Both the position numbers and the translations under genes were made by a program. A stretch of DNA of 64,000 bases from Delphinapterus leucas. Its lineage: Eukaryota > Chordata > Mammalia > Artiodactyla > Monodontidae. The DNA lies in contig NW_022098076.1 of the NCBI RefSeq assembly GCF_002288925.2, forward strand, positions 75,221,873-75,285,872. The letters are read 5' to 3'. Below the pieces are notes generated by a model that ran no database searches, was not told the DNA's origin, and was given only the letters and a program-made list of their open reading frames with translations. The stretch's first letter is position 1. Each line of letters begins with the position of its first letter. Positions 23,627-35,258 of this stretch are shown here, one piece after another.

Positions 23627-23729
23627 GGCAATCATATTGCAATATATAAATTATCAAATCAATATGTTGTATACCTTAAACTTACACAATGTTACATGTC
23701 AAATATTTTTCAATTATAAAAAAATGTAA
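23627..23729 (+). mobile_element. Old L1 3'-end fragment (copy 2)
   Basis: Duplicate of 17425-17527. Confidence 0.65.
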
Positions 23730-24274
23730 AGAAAAGTCAGGTGTCCTGTGATCCATAGTCATGGATCTCACTGGAGAAGATGTGGAAAGCGGGAGATGTC
23801 ACTCAAAAATCTGGATTTCTGGCTTCTTCTTAAAAGTCCTGAAAGTCGAGCCCCCCTGGTCCACATTCCCACTCACACCCCTAGTAAGATTCCCCCTCCA
23901 GCCAGGCATGGACCTGTGGTTTGCCTTGGCTCCCACCCTCCCTCCCATCCCTGCTCTGGCTGGCTCCTCTCCTGGGAGTCTGAGGTCCTACCAGATGAAG
24001 CTGACGGGACATCCCCCCCAGGATGAGAGAGTGATGGAAAGTTGTGAGTATCAGAGGCTGAGCGGGTGGTGTTGATGCCCCAGGAATGAAAGTCAGATGT
24101 TAAGAAACCACTTCCTGCAGCCAGAATTGTGACAGCCTGTGATGGAAGGCGAAAGGAAAACTACTGAGGGCTCCATCCCTAAAGAAACTTCAGAAAGCAG
24201 AGGCCAGCTGTTTGACACGGTCACAGGGAGGTCTTGCCCCGAAGCATGAATAATTCCTCCCAGTTCCTTTCAGC

Positions 24275-24716
24275 CATAGGGTTCTTTTTTTTTTTTTTTA
24301 ACATCTTTATTGGAGTATAATTGCTTTACAATGTGTGTTAGTTTCTGCTTTATAACAAAGTGAATCAGTTATACATATGTTCCCATATCTCTTCCCTCTT
24401 GCATTTCCCTCCCACCCTCCCTATCCCACCCCTGTAGGTGGTCACAAAGCACCGAGCTGATCTCCCTGTGCTATGCAGCTGCTTCCCACTAGCTATCTAC
24501 CTTACATTTGGTAGTGTATATATGTCCATGCCTCTCTCTCACTTTGTCCCAGCTTACCCTTCCCCCTCCCCGTATCCTCAAGTCCATTCTCTAGTAGATC
24601 TGTGTCTTTATTCCCGTCTTACCCCTTAACGGTTCTTCATGAACGTTTTTTTATCTGCCTGTCTCAACATTTCTCATAGGGTTCTTATTCTAAGAGAAAT
24701 GTTGAGACAGGCAGAT
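24275..24716 (-). mobile_element. L1 3' UTR insertion with inverted 5' filler (copy 2)
   Basis: Duplicate of 18073-18514: target duplications at 24275-24286 and 24675-24686, 23-bp inverted arms at 24653-24675 and 24694-24716. Confidence 0.85.
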
Positions 24717-25567
24717 GAGAATTTGCTCTGATTTCTTTAAGGAGTTGCTAAATAACCCTTGGTCCCTACACATTCTTCCCTTTTGTGCTCAGCTTAAAAA
24801 AAAAAAAAAAGACTTGATTTTTTCTTCCAGAAAGTGCAGTTAGTATCACACTGTGAAGGCGAAGAGAAGACTAGAGGATGAAGATGGGGCAGAGGAGAAG
24901 CCATGAGCAGGCTGCTCTCAGGGAATGACACCAAGCAGCAAGAAAGGTAGGCGTCTTTGCAGAGAAAGCTCTCTCGGAAAAAGCAAGTTTTGTGTCAATG
25001 CCAGTGAACGCTGCATATTCATCGAAAGAAATATGACTTAATTAATCTAGGGAAGGAGTATGGACTGACCTGGCCACCAACTCATTCAAAATAAGACTGT
25101 ACTACGTTTTATGGGAGAGCTGCTAATGTCCAGGTGGAAGGGAAGGTAGTGAGGGAGACAGGTCAGGCATTACATGGATGAGGATGCTTGAGGGTTCCAC
25201 AGTGGGGTGGCCTCCATGACTTGTGGAAGACACTAAGAGATATTTGGGGCAGCCTCCCAGCATGTGGACTGGAGGGCAATGTCAGTGTAAGGACTTCCAT
25301 TTTTTTTTTTTTTTTTTTTTGGAATGAGACCGGGCTTTGAAAATATAAGAAAAAGAAAAGAGAAGGAAGCAGAACATAAGAATGTCCATGGGAGCTGGTG
25401 AAAACAGAGCCTGGTGCTGAGGCAGGACTGAGATGGAGAGCATTTGTCCCAGGGCAACTGTCTCCACATTCTCACCTGAGATATTTGTAACCATCTCAAG
25501 TCGTTGCAACCAGACACTGTGGTCTCTATATACTTTTCTTGTGATTTTTTTTTCCTTCTTAGCTTAA
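24717..25567. other. No gene recognised (copy 2)
   Basis: Duplicate of the featureless stretch after 18515, with the 15-A and 21-T runs conserved in length. Confidence 0.4.
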
Positions 25568-25652
25568 AGGACTGCGCTCAGAGTGATGCAGATAAAGCTG
25601 ATAAGCAGAGTGAGCACTTGCTAAGGGTCACCGAGTAGAAATAGAGACGGGG
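25568..25652 (-). repeat. MIR-like fragment (copy 2)
   Basis: Duplicate of 19366-19450. Confidence 0.35.
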
Positions 25653-26391
25653 GAGCCTAGAGAGAGGTGGCTGACATTTCAGCCTTCGTTATATGATTTT
25701 CACGTCAGATCCTTCTAGGTCTTCCTGTAAGGCTGGTGCCTCCTGGGCTGGCAGGGGCAGATGAACCAGAGTCATCAGTAAGAAGGGGCACCTCAATGAA
25801 GGGAGGATGGCACAGCCAGGGCAAATGAGGCCCTGGGTACTTCCCAGGAGGCAGCGAAGTTAGCATTCATTTCTAAGTCCATTTAGTCTATGGTTGTTGA
25901 AAGGGGTGCCCAGAGATTTAAACTAATATGTCTAAGGCCAGGGCAAAGGCCTGGGCAAATGCAACCTTTTCGTTTGTGGAGAAGGTGTTCTCTGAGCCTA
26001 ACACAAGTGATCTTCCATATTGAGAAATGCACTGAAAACCATCCTTCTGAAGTTTGAGGTCCTGGAAGGGTCAAGAGCTGAGAAAGCCCTAAGGACTGTG
26101 GGTGCTGCAGCCCCTTTTTCTAGGGACAAAGGCCAGAACTTGAAAACTGGTCTGGACTTGGGACAGGACCACACAGAGGCCGAGGGTTCAAGGCTAGGAG
26201 CTTTTGACTTCTAACTCTCTGTAGGCTGACGTATGGGTGGGGTGGAGGTCTGAGGCCTCTCTCAGCTCACAGAGGCAGTGGTTCTAGACTTCTCACCCTC
26301 TCCAAGCCAGCAACACTGTGTGTCCTGGGAACGCAAGAGTCACTCTTGTAGGACTGGAAAAGAAGACACCTGCCTTTTCTGGCACGATCTT
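25653..26391. other. No gene recognised (copy 2)
   Basis: Duplicate of 19451-20189. Confidence 0.4.
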
Positions 26392-26572
26392 TAATAAGTA
26401 GACTCAGGAAATTGAGTATAAGTCAGAGTGCTGATTCTATGAGCTACGTGACCTCAGGCAGGGGACTAGCCTCTTGGAGCTCAATTTCATCAGAAACACA
26501 AAGAGGGTGGGTTGAATGATGTCTAAGCAACCTTCTGACCACAGTATTTTATGATTCTGTGTTCTGTGACCC
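26392..26572 (+). repeat. MIR SINE (copy 2)
   Basis: Duplicate of 20190-20370. Confidence 0.6.
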
Positions 26573-26986
26573 CTGTCTTCCTTGGGAGGCTCTTCAATCA
26601 TTCTTTTCATTACTATTGCCTTTGTTCATATTAATAATTGCGTTTTATTATTACTCCTCAGTCTGATTGACTGACTGGAGCACAAGGACAATCAGTCCTT
26701 ATGACAAGGACAGCAGCCAGGCATCGTTTAAGCAGTCATGGTTGAAACAGAAATTCTGTGGGAGCTGAAGTGACGGTCACTAATGCTCCCACCCTCCAGG
26801 GCTCATCCAGCAGACTTTTTCTCCTGGGTAGGGCAGGAGTCTGGGGTGATCCCAGGTTGCATGAGGGAGGCGTGACTTTGTCATTTGGGGAAAAAGGGTC
26901 CAGTGTCCCGTTTTTGCTCAGGGCAGATGGCAGCTCTTTTAAATTTTATGCTTAAGTTTAGTGCTGATTTGGGAGGATTTTGAAGA
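26573..26986. other. No feature recognised (copy 2)
   Basis: Duplicate of 20371-20784. Confidence 0.35.
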
Positions 26987-27222
26987 GGCAGCATGGAGTA
27001 CTGGATAAGAGCACGAGCTCTAGAGGCGGAATGAAGGATTGCATATTCCAGCTCCCCTACCTGATTAACTGTGCATACTCAGAGAAGTTATTTCTTCTCT
27101 GTGTCTCAGTTTTCTCGTCTGTAAAATGGGCATAATCCCAGGTCCTATTTCACAGGGCTATTGGAGGATTGAGTGAATACATGTTAGAGCAAAGCCTGAC
27201 TAATAGTGACTATTGTGATGAT
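26987..27222 (+). repeat. Well-preserved MIR SINE (copy 2)
   Basis: Duplicate of 20785-21020. Confidence 0.9.
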
Positions 27223-27261
27223 CTTCTCAACCACCTTGTTACACAAATAATAGGAGTGAGG

Positions 27262-27298
27262 CTGAGAGAGAGAGAGAGAGACAGAGAGAGAGAGAATG
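27262..27298. repeat. GA microsatellite (copy 2)
   Basis: Same unit count and same interruption as 21060-21096. Confidence 0.9.
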
Positions 27299-27971
27299 AG
27301 AATGACTTGACCATGAGCACGTGGCCAGTGGTGGCAGAGTTGGATGAATGCTTTGTTCTCCTGATTTGGTGGTGGTCTTGAGGGTCATGCTACCTCCCTG
27401 GATTTCCTATAACATACTCCAAACAATTTTTCTAAACGTGTGTCACCTACTCCCAGCACTGATCACAGCCAGCCAGCCCGGCTGTCCCAGTGTTGCCTGC
27501 ACACACGCAGCAGTCCAGCTTCCCCATCTCTACCCTGGGATTTCCTTCCTGCTTTTCTCTACCACTTTCGGGGAGCACATCCAGGCCTCTCCTGGAAGTG
27601 TGGACACTTCCCAGACTCCTCCAAGGCACAGCCCCCTCTAAATGCCCTTATTCCTATTGCCTGTGCTTCACCTTAAGGTATGGGTCACCTTGCATGGTCA
27701 TTGCTACCTGGTCCCTGCTGTCAAGAACTTTGTGGGCACTCTCATTTGGGGCTTAACACCTACTGAACTTCACCCTCTCTTGCTGGAAGCTTCCCTCCTG
27801 CACTCCCATGACCTAGTAGCCTGCCCTAATTCTCTCCTTCCTTTGCTGCAAATGAGATGGGTCGTGGCAGAGCCCACTGCTCTGTACTCCTTTTCACACT
27901 GAACACTTCTGCTTACTTGCTAATGAAAATCCAGCCAAGCAGCCCCTCCTTCATGAGCACAAAGAGAAACT
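27299..27971. other. No gene recognised (copy 2)
   Basis: Duplicate of 21097-21769. Confidence 0.4.
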
Positions 27972-28305
27972 CAACTAATGGAGACATAGACATAGAGAAT
28001 GGACTTGAAGACATGGTGGGGGAGGGGGAATCTGGGGCGAAGTGAGAGTAGCAGCGACATATATACACTATCATGTAAAATAGATAGCTAGTGGGAAGCA
28101 ACAGCATAGCACAGGGAGATCAGCTCGGTGCTTTGCGACAACCTAGAGGGGTGGGATGGGGAGGGTGGGAGGGAGACGCAAGAGGGCGGGGATATGGGGA
28201 CATGTGTATGCATATGGCTGATTCGCTTTGTTGTACAACAGGAACTAACACAGTATTGTGAAGCAATTATACCCCAATAGAGATCTATTAAAAAAAAAAC
28301 AACTA
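27972..28305 (+). mobile_element. L1 3' UTR insertion, plus strand (copy 2)
   Basis: Duplicate of 21770-22103. Confidence 0.85.
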
Positions 28306-28885
28306 GGGATCTCTGTGATTCCAAGACAGCCCAGAGCTCATGAACCCTTATAAGAGGAAACATTTACGATAGGGTTGGAATTAAAGTATTTTCCCCAGCA
28401 CACAACTATGTGTTGACTCTTTTCGAAGAAGCAGGTTAAGGAGCAAAGAACTGAATTTCCATTTTAAATACTGGTTTGCAGTTGCACAAGTCATTTTCCA
28501 AACTCTTCTTTCTCTCTTTTTTCATTTAACATCATTATTAGAGTATAATTGCTTTACAATGGCGTGTAACTTTCTGCTGTATGACAAAGTGAGTCAGCTA
28601 TATGTATACATGTATCCCCATATCCCTTCCCTCTTGCATCTCCCTCCCACCCTCCCTATCCCACCCCTATAGGTAGGCACAAAGCACCGAGCTGATCTCC
28701 CTGTGCTATGCAGCTGCTTCCTACTAGCTATCTACCTTACGTTTGGTAGTGTATATATGTCCCTGCCACTCTCTCACTTCATCCCAGCCTACCTTCCCCT
28801 TCCTCGTGTCCTCAAGTCCATTCTCTATATCTGTGTCTTTATTCCTGTCCTGCCCCTAGGTTCTTCAGAACCTTTTTTTTTTTTT

Positions 28886-31800
28886 TTAGATTCCAGATAT
28901 ATGTGTTAGCATATGGTATTTGTTTTCCTCTTTCTGACTTACTTCACTTTGTATGACAGACTCTAGGTCCATCCACCTCACGACAAATAACTCAATTTTG
29001 TTTCCTTTTATGGCTGAGTAATATTCCATTGTATATATGAGCCACATCTTCTTTATCCATTCATCCAATGATGGACACTTAGGTTGCTTCCATGTCCCGG
29101 CTATTGTAAATAGTGCTGCAATGAACATTGTGGTACATGACTCTTCTTGAATTATGGTTTTCTCAGGGTATATGCCCAGTAGTGGGATTGCTGGGTTGTA
29201 TGGTAGTTCTATTTTTGGTTTTTTAAGGAACCTCCATACTGTTCTCCATAGTGGCTGTATCAATTTACATTCCCACCAGCAGTGCAAGAGGGTTCCCTTT
29301 TCTCCACACCCTCTCCAGCATTTTTTATTTGTAGATTTTCTGATGATGGCCATTATGACTGGTGTGAGGTGATACCTCACTGTAGTTTTCATTTGCATTT
29401 CTCTAATGATTAGTGATGTTGAGCATCCTTTCATGTGTTTGCTGGCAATCTGTATATCATCTTTGGAGGAATGTCTATTTAGATCTTCTGCCCATTTTTG
29501 GATTGGCTTGTTTGTTTTTTTGATACTGAGCTACATGAGCTGCTTGTATATTTTGGAGATTAATCCTTTGTCAGTTGCTTTGTTTGCAAATATTTTCTCC
29601 CATTCTGAAGGCATTTTTTGTGTGTGTGTGTGTCTTGTTTATGGTTTCTTGGCTGTGCAAAAGCTTTTAAGTTTCATTAGGCCCCATTTGTTTATTTTTG
29701 TTTTTATTTCCATTTCTCTAGGAGGTGGGTCAAAAAGAATCTTGCTGTGATTTATGTCATAGAGTGTTCTGCCTATGTTTTCCTCTAAGAGTTTTATAGT
29801 GTCTGGCCTTACATTTAGGTCTTTAAACCATTTTGATTTTTTTTGTGTGTATGGTGTTAGGGAGTGTTCTAATTTCATTCTTTTACATGTAGTGGTCCAG
29901 TTTTCCCAGCATCACTTATTGAAGAAGCTGTCTTTTCTCCATTGTATATTCTTGCCTCCTTTATCAAAGAAAAGGTGACCATATGTGTGTCGCTTTATCT
30001 CTGGGCTTTCTATCCAGTTCCATTCAACTATATTTCTGTTTTTGTGCCAGTACCATACTGTCTTGATTACTGTAGCTTTGCAATGTAGCCTGAAGTCCAG
30101 GAGCCTGATTCCTCCAGCTCCGTGTTTCTTTTTCAAGATTGCTCTGGCTATTCGGGGTCTTTTGGGTTTCCATACAAATTGTGAATTTTTTTGTTCTAGT
30201 TCTGTGAAAAATCCCATTGGTAGTTTGATAGGGATTGCACTGAATCTGTAGATTGCTTTGGGTAGTACAGTCATTTTCACAATGTTCGTTCTTCCAATCT
30301 AAGAACATGGTATATCTCTCCATCTGTTTGTATCATCTTTAATTTCTTTCATCAGTGTCTTGTAGTTTTCTACAAACAGGTCTTTTGTCTCCTTAGGTAG
30401 GTTTATTCCTAGGTATTTTATTCTTTTTGTTGCAATGGCAAATGGAAGTGTTTCCTTAATTTCTCTTTCAGATTTTTCGTCATTAATGTGGAGAAATGCA
30501 AGAGATTTCTGTTCATTACTTTTGTATCCTGCTACTTTACTAAATTCATTGATTAGCTCTAGTAGTTTTCTGGTAGCACCTTTAGGATTCTCTATGTATA
30601 GTATCATGTCATCTGCAAACAGTGACAGTTTTACTTCTTCTTTTCTAATTTGGATCCCTTTTATTTCTTTTTCTTCTCTAATTGCTGTGGCTAAACCTTC
30701 CAAAACTATGTTGAATAAGAGTGGTGAGAGTGGGCAACCTTGTCTTGTTCCCGATCTTAGTGGAAATGGTTTCAGTTTTTCACCATTGAGGACGATGTTG
30801 GCTGTGGGTTTGTCATATATGGCCTTTATTATGTTGAGGTAAATTCCCTCGATGCCTACTTTCTGGAGGGTTTTCATCATAAATGGGTGTTGAATTTTGT
30901 TGAAAGCTTTTTCTGCATCTATTGAGATGATCATATGGTTTTTCTCCTTCAGTTTGTTAAGATGGTGTATCACATTGACTGATTTGTGTATATAAGAATC
31001 CTTGCATTCCTGGGATAAACCCCACTTGATCATAGTGTATGATTCTTTTAATGCGCTGTTGGATTCTGTTTGCTAGTGTTTTGTTGAGGATTTTTTGCAT
31101 CTGTGTTCATCAGTGATATTGGCCCGTAGTTTTCTTTTTTTGTGGCATCTTTGTCTAGTTTTGGTATCAGCTTGATGGTGGCCTTGTAGAATGAGTTTGG
31201 GAGTGTTCCATCCTCTGCTATGTTTTGGAAGAGTTTGAGAAGGATAGGTTTTGACTCTTCTCTAAATGTTTGATACAATTCGCCTGTGAAGCTATCTGGT
31301 CCTGGGCTTTTGTTTGTTGGAAGATTTTAAATCACAGTTTCAATTTCAGTGCTTGTGATTGGCCTGTTTATATTTTCTATTTCTTCCTTGTTCAGTCTCA
31401 GAAGGTTGTGCTTTTCTAAGAATTTGTCTATGTCTTCCAAGTTGTCCATTTTATTGGCATATAGTTGCTTGTAGTAATCTCTCATGATCCTTTGTATTTC
31501 TGCAGTGTCAGTTGTTACTTCTCCTTTTTCATTTCTAATTCTATTGATTTGAATCTTTTCCCTTGTTTCCTTGATGAGTCTGTCAAATGGTTTATCAATT
31601 TTGTTTATCTTCTCAAAGAACCAGCTTTTAGTTTTATTGATCTTTGCTATCATTTCCTTCATTTCTTTTACATTTATTTCTGATTTGATCTTTATGATTT
31701 CTTTCCTTCTGCTAACTTTGGGGGTTTTTTGTTCTTCTTTCTCTAATTGCTTTAGGTGTAAGTTTAAGTTTTTTATTTGAGATGTTTGTTGTTTCTTGAG

Positions 31801-32714
31801 GTAGGATTGTATTGCTATAAACTTCCCTCTTAGAACTGCTTTTGCTGCATCCCATAGGTTTTGGGTCATCGTGTTTTCACTGTCATTTGTTTCTAGGTAT
31901 TTTTTGATTTCCTCTTTGATTTCTCCAGTGATCTTTTGGTTAGTTAGTAGTGTATTGTTTAGCGTCCATGTGTTTGTATTTTTTGCAGGTTTTTTTTCCT
32001 GTACTTGATATCTAGTCTTATAGCATTGTGGTCTGAAAAGATACTTGATAAGATTTCAGTATTCTTAAATTTACCAAGGCTTGATTTGTGACCCAGGATA
32101 TGATGTATTCTGGAGAATGTTCCATGAGCCCTTGAGAAGAAAATGTATTCTGCTGTTTTGGGATGGAATGTCCTATAAATATCATTTAAGTCCCTCTTGT
32201 TTAATGTGTCATTTAAAGCCTGTGTTTCCTTATTTATTTTCATTTTGGATGATCTGTCCATTGGTGAAATAGAGTCTTAAAGTCCCCTACTATTATTGTG
32301 TTACTGTCGATTTCCCCTTTTATGGCTGTTAGCATTTGCCTTCTGTATTGAGGTTCTTCTAATGTTGGGTGCATAAATACTTACAATTGTTATGTCTTCT
32401 TCTTGGATTTACCCTTTGATCATTATGTAGTGTCCTTCTTTGTCTCTTGTAATAGTCTTTATTTTAAAGTCTATTTTGTCTGATATGAGAATTGCTACTC
32501 CAGTTTTCTTTTGACTTCCAGTTGCATGGAATATCTTTTTCCATCCCCTCACTTTCAGTCTGTATGTGTCCCTAGGTCTGAAGTAGGTCTCCTGTAGACA
32601 GCATATATATGGGTCCTGTTTTTGTATCCATTCAGCCAGTCTATGTCTTTTGATTGGAGCATTTAATCCATTTACATTTAAGGTAATTATCTATATGTAT
32701 GTTCCTATTACCAT
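28886..32714 (-). pseudogene. L1 ORF2 (endonuclease/reverse transcriptase), broken
   Basis: ORF2p normally nicks DNA and reverse-transcribes L1 RNA at the nick. The ATG at 32714-32712 is followed by an in-frame stop at codon 8. The APE-type endonuclease region lies at about 32690-31960, with the NGLNAPIKRH and CLQE motifs and further stops. An open piece at 31869-31327 covers the part between endonuclease and RT. 31278-31048 and 31033-30299 carry the RT core, including RQGCPLSP and the catalytic FADD. 30280-29912 and 29878-29639 follow in other frames. 29434-28886 holds the C-terminal Cys/His segment (CWRGCG...HCWWEC) and the normal end. Total length, about 3.83 kb, is that of a complete ORF2, but several frameshifts and stops make it a pseudogene. 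Plus-strand frames here are shadows. Confidence 0.95.
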
Positions 32715-32717
32715 TTC

Positions 32718-33652
32718 TTAATTGTTTTGGGTTTGTTTTTGTAGGTCTTTTCCTTCTCTTGTGTTTCCTGCCTAGAGAAGTTCCTTTAGCATTTGTTGTA
32801 AAGCTGGTTTGGTGGTGCTGATTTCTCTTAGCTTTTGCTTGTCTGTAAAGGTTTTAATTTCTCCATCAAATCTGAATGAGATCCTTGATGGGTAAAGTAA
32901 TCTTGATCGTAGGTTTTTCCCTTTCATCACTTTAAATATGTCCTGCCACTCCCTTGTTTTTGCAGAGTTTCTGCTGGAAGATCAGCTGTTAACCTTATGG
33001 GGATTCCCTTGTATGTTATTTGTTGCTTTTCCCTGCTGCTTTTAATATTTTTTCTTTGTATTTAATTTTTGATAGTTTGATTAGTATGTGTCTTAGCATG
33101 TTTCTCCTTGGATTTATCCTGTATGGGATTCTCTGTGCTTCCTGGACTTGATTGACTATTTCCCCTCCCATGTTAGGGAAGTTTTCAACTATAATCTCTT
33201 CAAATAGTTTCTCAGACCCTTTCTTTTCCTCTTCTCCTGGGACCACTATATTCAAATGTTGGTGCATTTAATGTTGTCCCAGAGGTGTCTGGGACTGTCC
33301 TCAATTCTTTTCATTTTTTTTTCTTTATTCTGCTCTGCAGTAGTTATTTCCACTATTTTGTCTTACAGGTCACTTATCCATTCTTCTGCCTCAATTATTC
33401 TGCTATTGATTCCTTCTAGAGAATTTTTAATTTCATTTGTTGTGTTGTTTGTCATTGTTTGCTCTTGGTTCTTTTAGGTCCTTGTTAAATATTTGTTGTA
33501 TTTTCTCCATTTTATTTCCAAGATTTTGGATCATATTTACTATTAGTACTCTGAATTCTTTTTCAGGTAGACTTCCTATTTTCTTCATTTGTATGGTCTG
33601 GTGGGTTTTTGTCTTGCTCCTTCATCTGCTCTGTGTTTCTCTGTCTTCTCAT
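32718..33652 (-). pseudogene. L1 ORF1 (RNA-binding protein), broken
   Basis: ORF1p coats L1 RNA as a trimer. A plausible ATG lies at 33652-33650; its frame stops after about 29 codons, and later segments lie in other frames. The best-preserved piece, 33267-33016, matches the RRM-like central domain by its ENFPNMG, INPRRN and RHILIK segments. A diverged C-terminal domain follows, ending at a TAA at 32720-32718, three bases before the ORF2 ATG. The span of 935 bp fits a normal ORF1 of about 310 codons. Upstream of the RRM, low-complexity sequence in the expected coiled-coil place is interrupted by stops. Non-functional. Confidence 0.88.
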
Positions 33653-34303
33653 TTTGCTTAACTTACTGTGTTTGGCGTCTCCTTTTCGCAGGTTGCAGGT
33701 TCATAGTTCCCATTGTTTTTGGTGTCTGCCCCCAGTGGTTAAGGTTGGTTCAGTGGGTTGTGTAGGCTTCCTGGTGGAGGGGACTGGTGCCTGTGTTCTG
33801 GTGGATGAGTCTGGATCTTGTCTTTCTGGTGGGCAAGACTGCATCTGATGGTGGTTTTGGGGTGTCTGTGAACTTATTATGATCTTAGGCATCTTCTCTG
33901 CTAATGGGTGGGGTTGTGTTCCTGTCCTGCTAATTGTTTGGTATGGGGTGTCCAGCACTGGAGGTTGATGGTCATTGAGTGGAGCTGGGTCTTAGCATTG
34001 AGATAGAGATCTCTGGGAGATATTACAAGGGGTCGGGAGGTATCTGGTGGACCAAAGTCCTGAACTCAGCTCTCCCATTTCAGAGACTCAGGCCTGACAC
34101 CGGCTGGAGCACCAAGACCCTGTCAGCCACATGGCCATGTACGTTGGGAGTTTCTTGCCTTTTGGGAAGCCTGAGGTCTTCTGCCAGCATTCTGTAGGTG
34201 TTCTGTAGAAGTTGTTCCACATGTAGATGTATTTTTGGTGTATCTGTGGGGAGGAAGGTGATCTGCACATCTTACTCCCCCACCATCTTGTAGGTCCTCC
34301 TTC
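33653..34303 (-). promoter_or_regulatory. L1 5' UTR (probable internal promoter region)
   Basis: About 650 bp between the ORF1 start and the 5' end of the element. By position it is the L1 5' UTR, which in this family normally carries an internal promoter. No particular factor site is claimed. Its 5' edge is defined by the end of L1-like sequence next to the probable target duplication at 34304-34316. Confidence 0.6.
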
Positions 34304-34316
34304 AAATTTTCTTTCT

Positions 34317-34569
34317 ATAATTAGAGTAATACAATGGCCCCACTCACAATGGTTTGCAGCATTTAGTTTGTTTTTATTCACATAAATATTACTCACAAAT
34401 TTTAATTGTGTAAGAAATCATAGTGGTAAGGAAATATAAGTCACGTGAATATATTTATTTCAGTATATTTTTTAAAAAGTGGTAATTTTTTAAAAGCAGT
34501 GAATTCCTGGGTCGACCTAGTAGCAGAACCTGGGAGGGGGGTCCTCTGGTACCAAGTATACATCTATTT
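34317..34569. other. No feature recognised
   Basis: AT-rich, unremarkable flank of the L1. Confidence 0.4.
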
Positions 34570-34750
34570 CCCTGGGTCCCTGGCTGCAGAGTGACCTAGG
34601 TGAGTCCCTCAATCATTTTAGGGCTTCATTCCCTTATCAGTAAATGAAGTTGATGACCTGTCCTTCTGATTTCCCCAAGCAACTATAAAGATAAAATGAA
34701 ATGGGCTGCAAATCATAAAGCACTAAGCTATGATGCTATGATATTTAGTA
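34570..34750 (+). repeat. MIR SINE
   Basis: 'ctgcagagtgacctaggtgag', 'tccctcaatcattttagggc', 'ttcattcccttatcagtaaa' and 'aatcataaagcactaagc' follow the MIR order in a diverged plus-strand copy. Confidence 0.6.
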
Positions 34751-35148
34751 CTGTTTCAGTCCTCTAGTTTGCTTTCAGTCCAGTTATGTATACTTTTTTG
34801 ATTGAGAGTGTGACGTACAAGTTTTGAGTCAGATCAGTTTGTTTCTTTAAAATATGTACAGACATACATTTTTTTTCTCCTTTTGGTTGTACATATCTCC
34901 ATGCATTTTAAAACTTTCTAAACTTTCTAAATTTCTGAATGACCTATGTTTAAATTTTTGTTTTTATATACTGAAATTATACAAATTTTGTGTGTCAAGA
35001 ACTTGTTCCGTATGACTGTAGTATCGAAAATAATGTGAATAACTTTTGAAATAATATAAACTATGCTTAATTTGTATTAAGAACTGGTACCACTATATAA
35101 TACTTTTTTTCCCCTGTATTAAATCTTTTAAATACCAAGAAAAAAAAA
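34751..35148. other. No feature recognised
   Basis: AT-rich sequence with short duplicated words such as 'aaactttctaaactttctaaa' near 34910-34932. Confidence 0.4.
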
Positions 35149-35258
35149 GGACAGAGTATAAATCACAATTGTGATGTTAAATTATGTCTCAAATGTCATG
35201 TATAAGGGACAGAGTATAAATCACATTTGTGATGTTAAATTATGTCTCAAATGTCATG
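35149..35258. repeat. 58-bp-period tandem duplication
   Basis: 35149-35200 and 35207-35258 match over 52 bp with one difference seen (A versus T in 'aatcacaattgtg' / 'aatcacatttgtg'), separated by six bases. The duplicated unit is AT-rich and not a named repeat. Confidence 0.9.

Larger units (their letters stand above)
23007..29208 (+). repeat. 6,202-bp tandem duplication, copy 2
   Basis: Second head-to-tail copy of 16805-23006. Its right end runs without a break into the rest of the L1 (29209 onward), so this copy retains the ancestral right flank while copy 1 retains the ancestral left flank. Confidence 0.96.
28500..34316 (-). mobile_element. Nearly full-length cetartiodactyl L1
   Basis: A minus-strand L1 of about 5.8 kb. 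It has a 3' UTR with a short tail (from about 28514), ORF2 remnants (28886-32714), ORF1 remnants (32718-33652) and a 5' UTR up to about 34303, where the minus strand starts near 'ggacctacaagatggtgggg'. A diverged target duplication is plausible: 'aaactcttctttct' at 28500-28513 and 'aaattttctttct' at 34304-34316. The 28514-29208 part also belongs to the tandem duplication. Both ORFs carry stops and frameshifts, so the element cannot mobilise itself, though the long open pieces suggest moderate age. Its insertion preceded the 6.2-kb duplication. Confidence 0.93.

Noticed and set aside
17101..28909. A family of paired small genes 6.2 kb apart
   Set aside because: The pairs are exact by-products of one tandem DNA duplication; the frames show no coding signature.
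30435..30842. 135-codon plus-strand frame
   Set aside because: Antisense shadow of L1 ORF2 reverse transcriptase.
28514..34303. Active, retrotransposition-competent L1
   Set aside because: Premature stops in ORF1 and in ORF2 codon 8, and several frameshifts.
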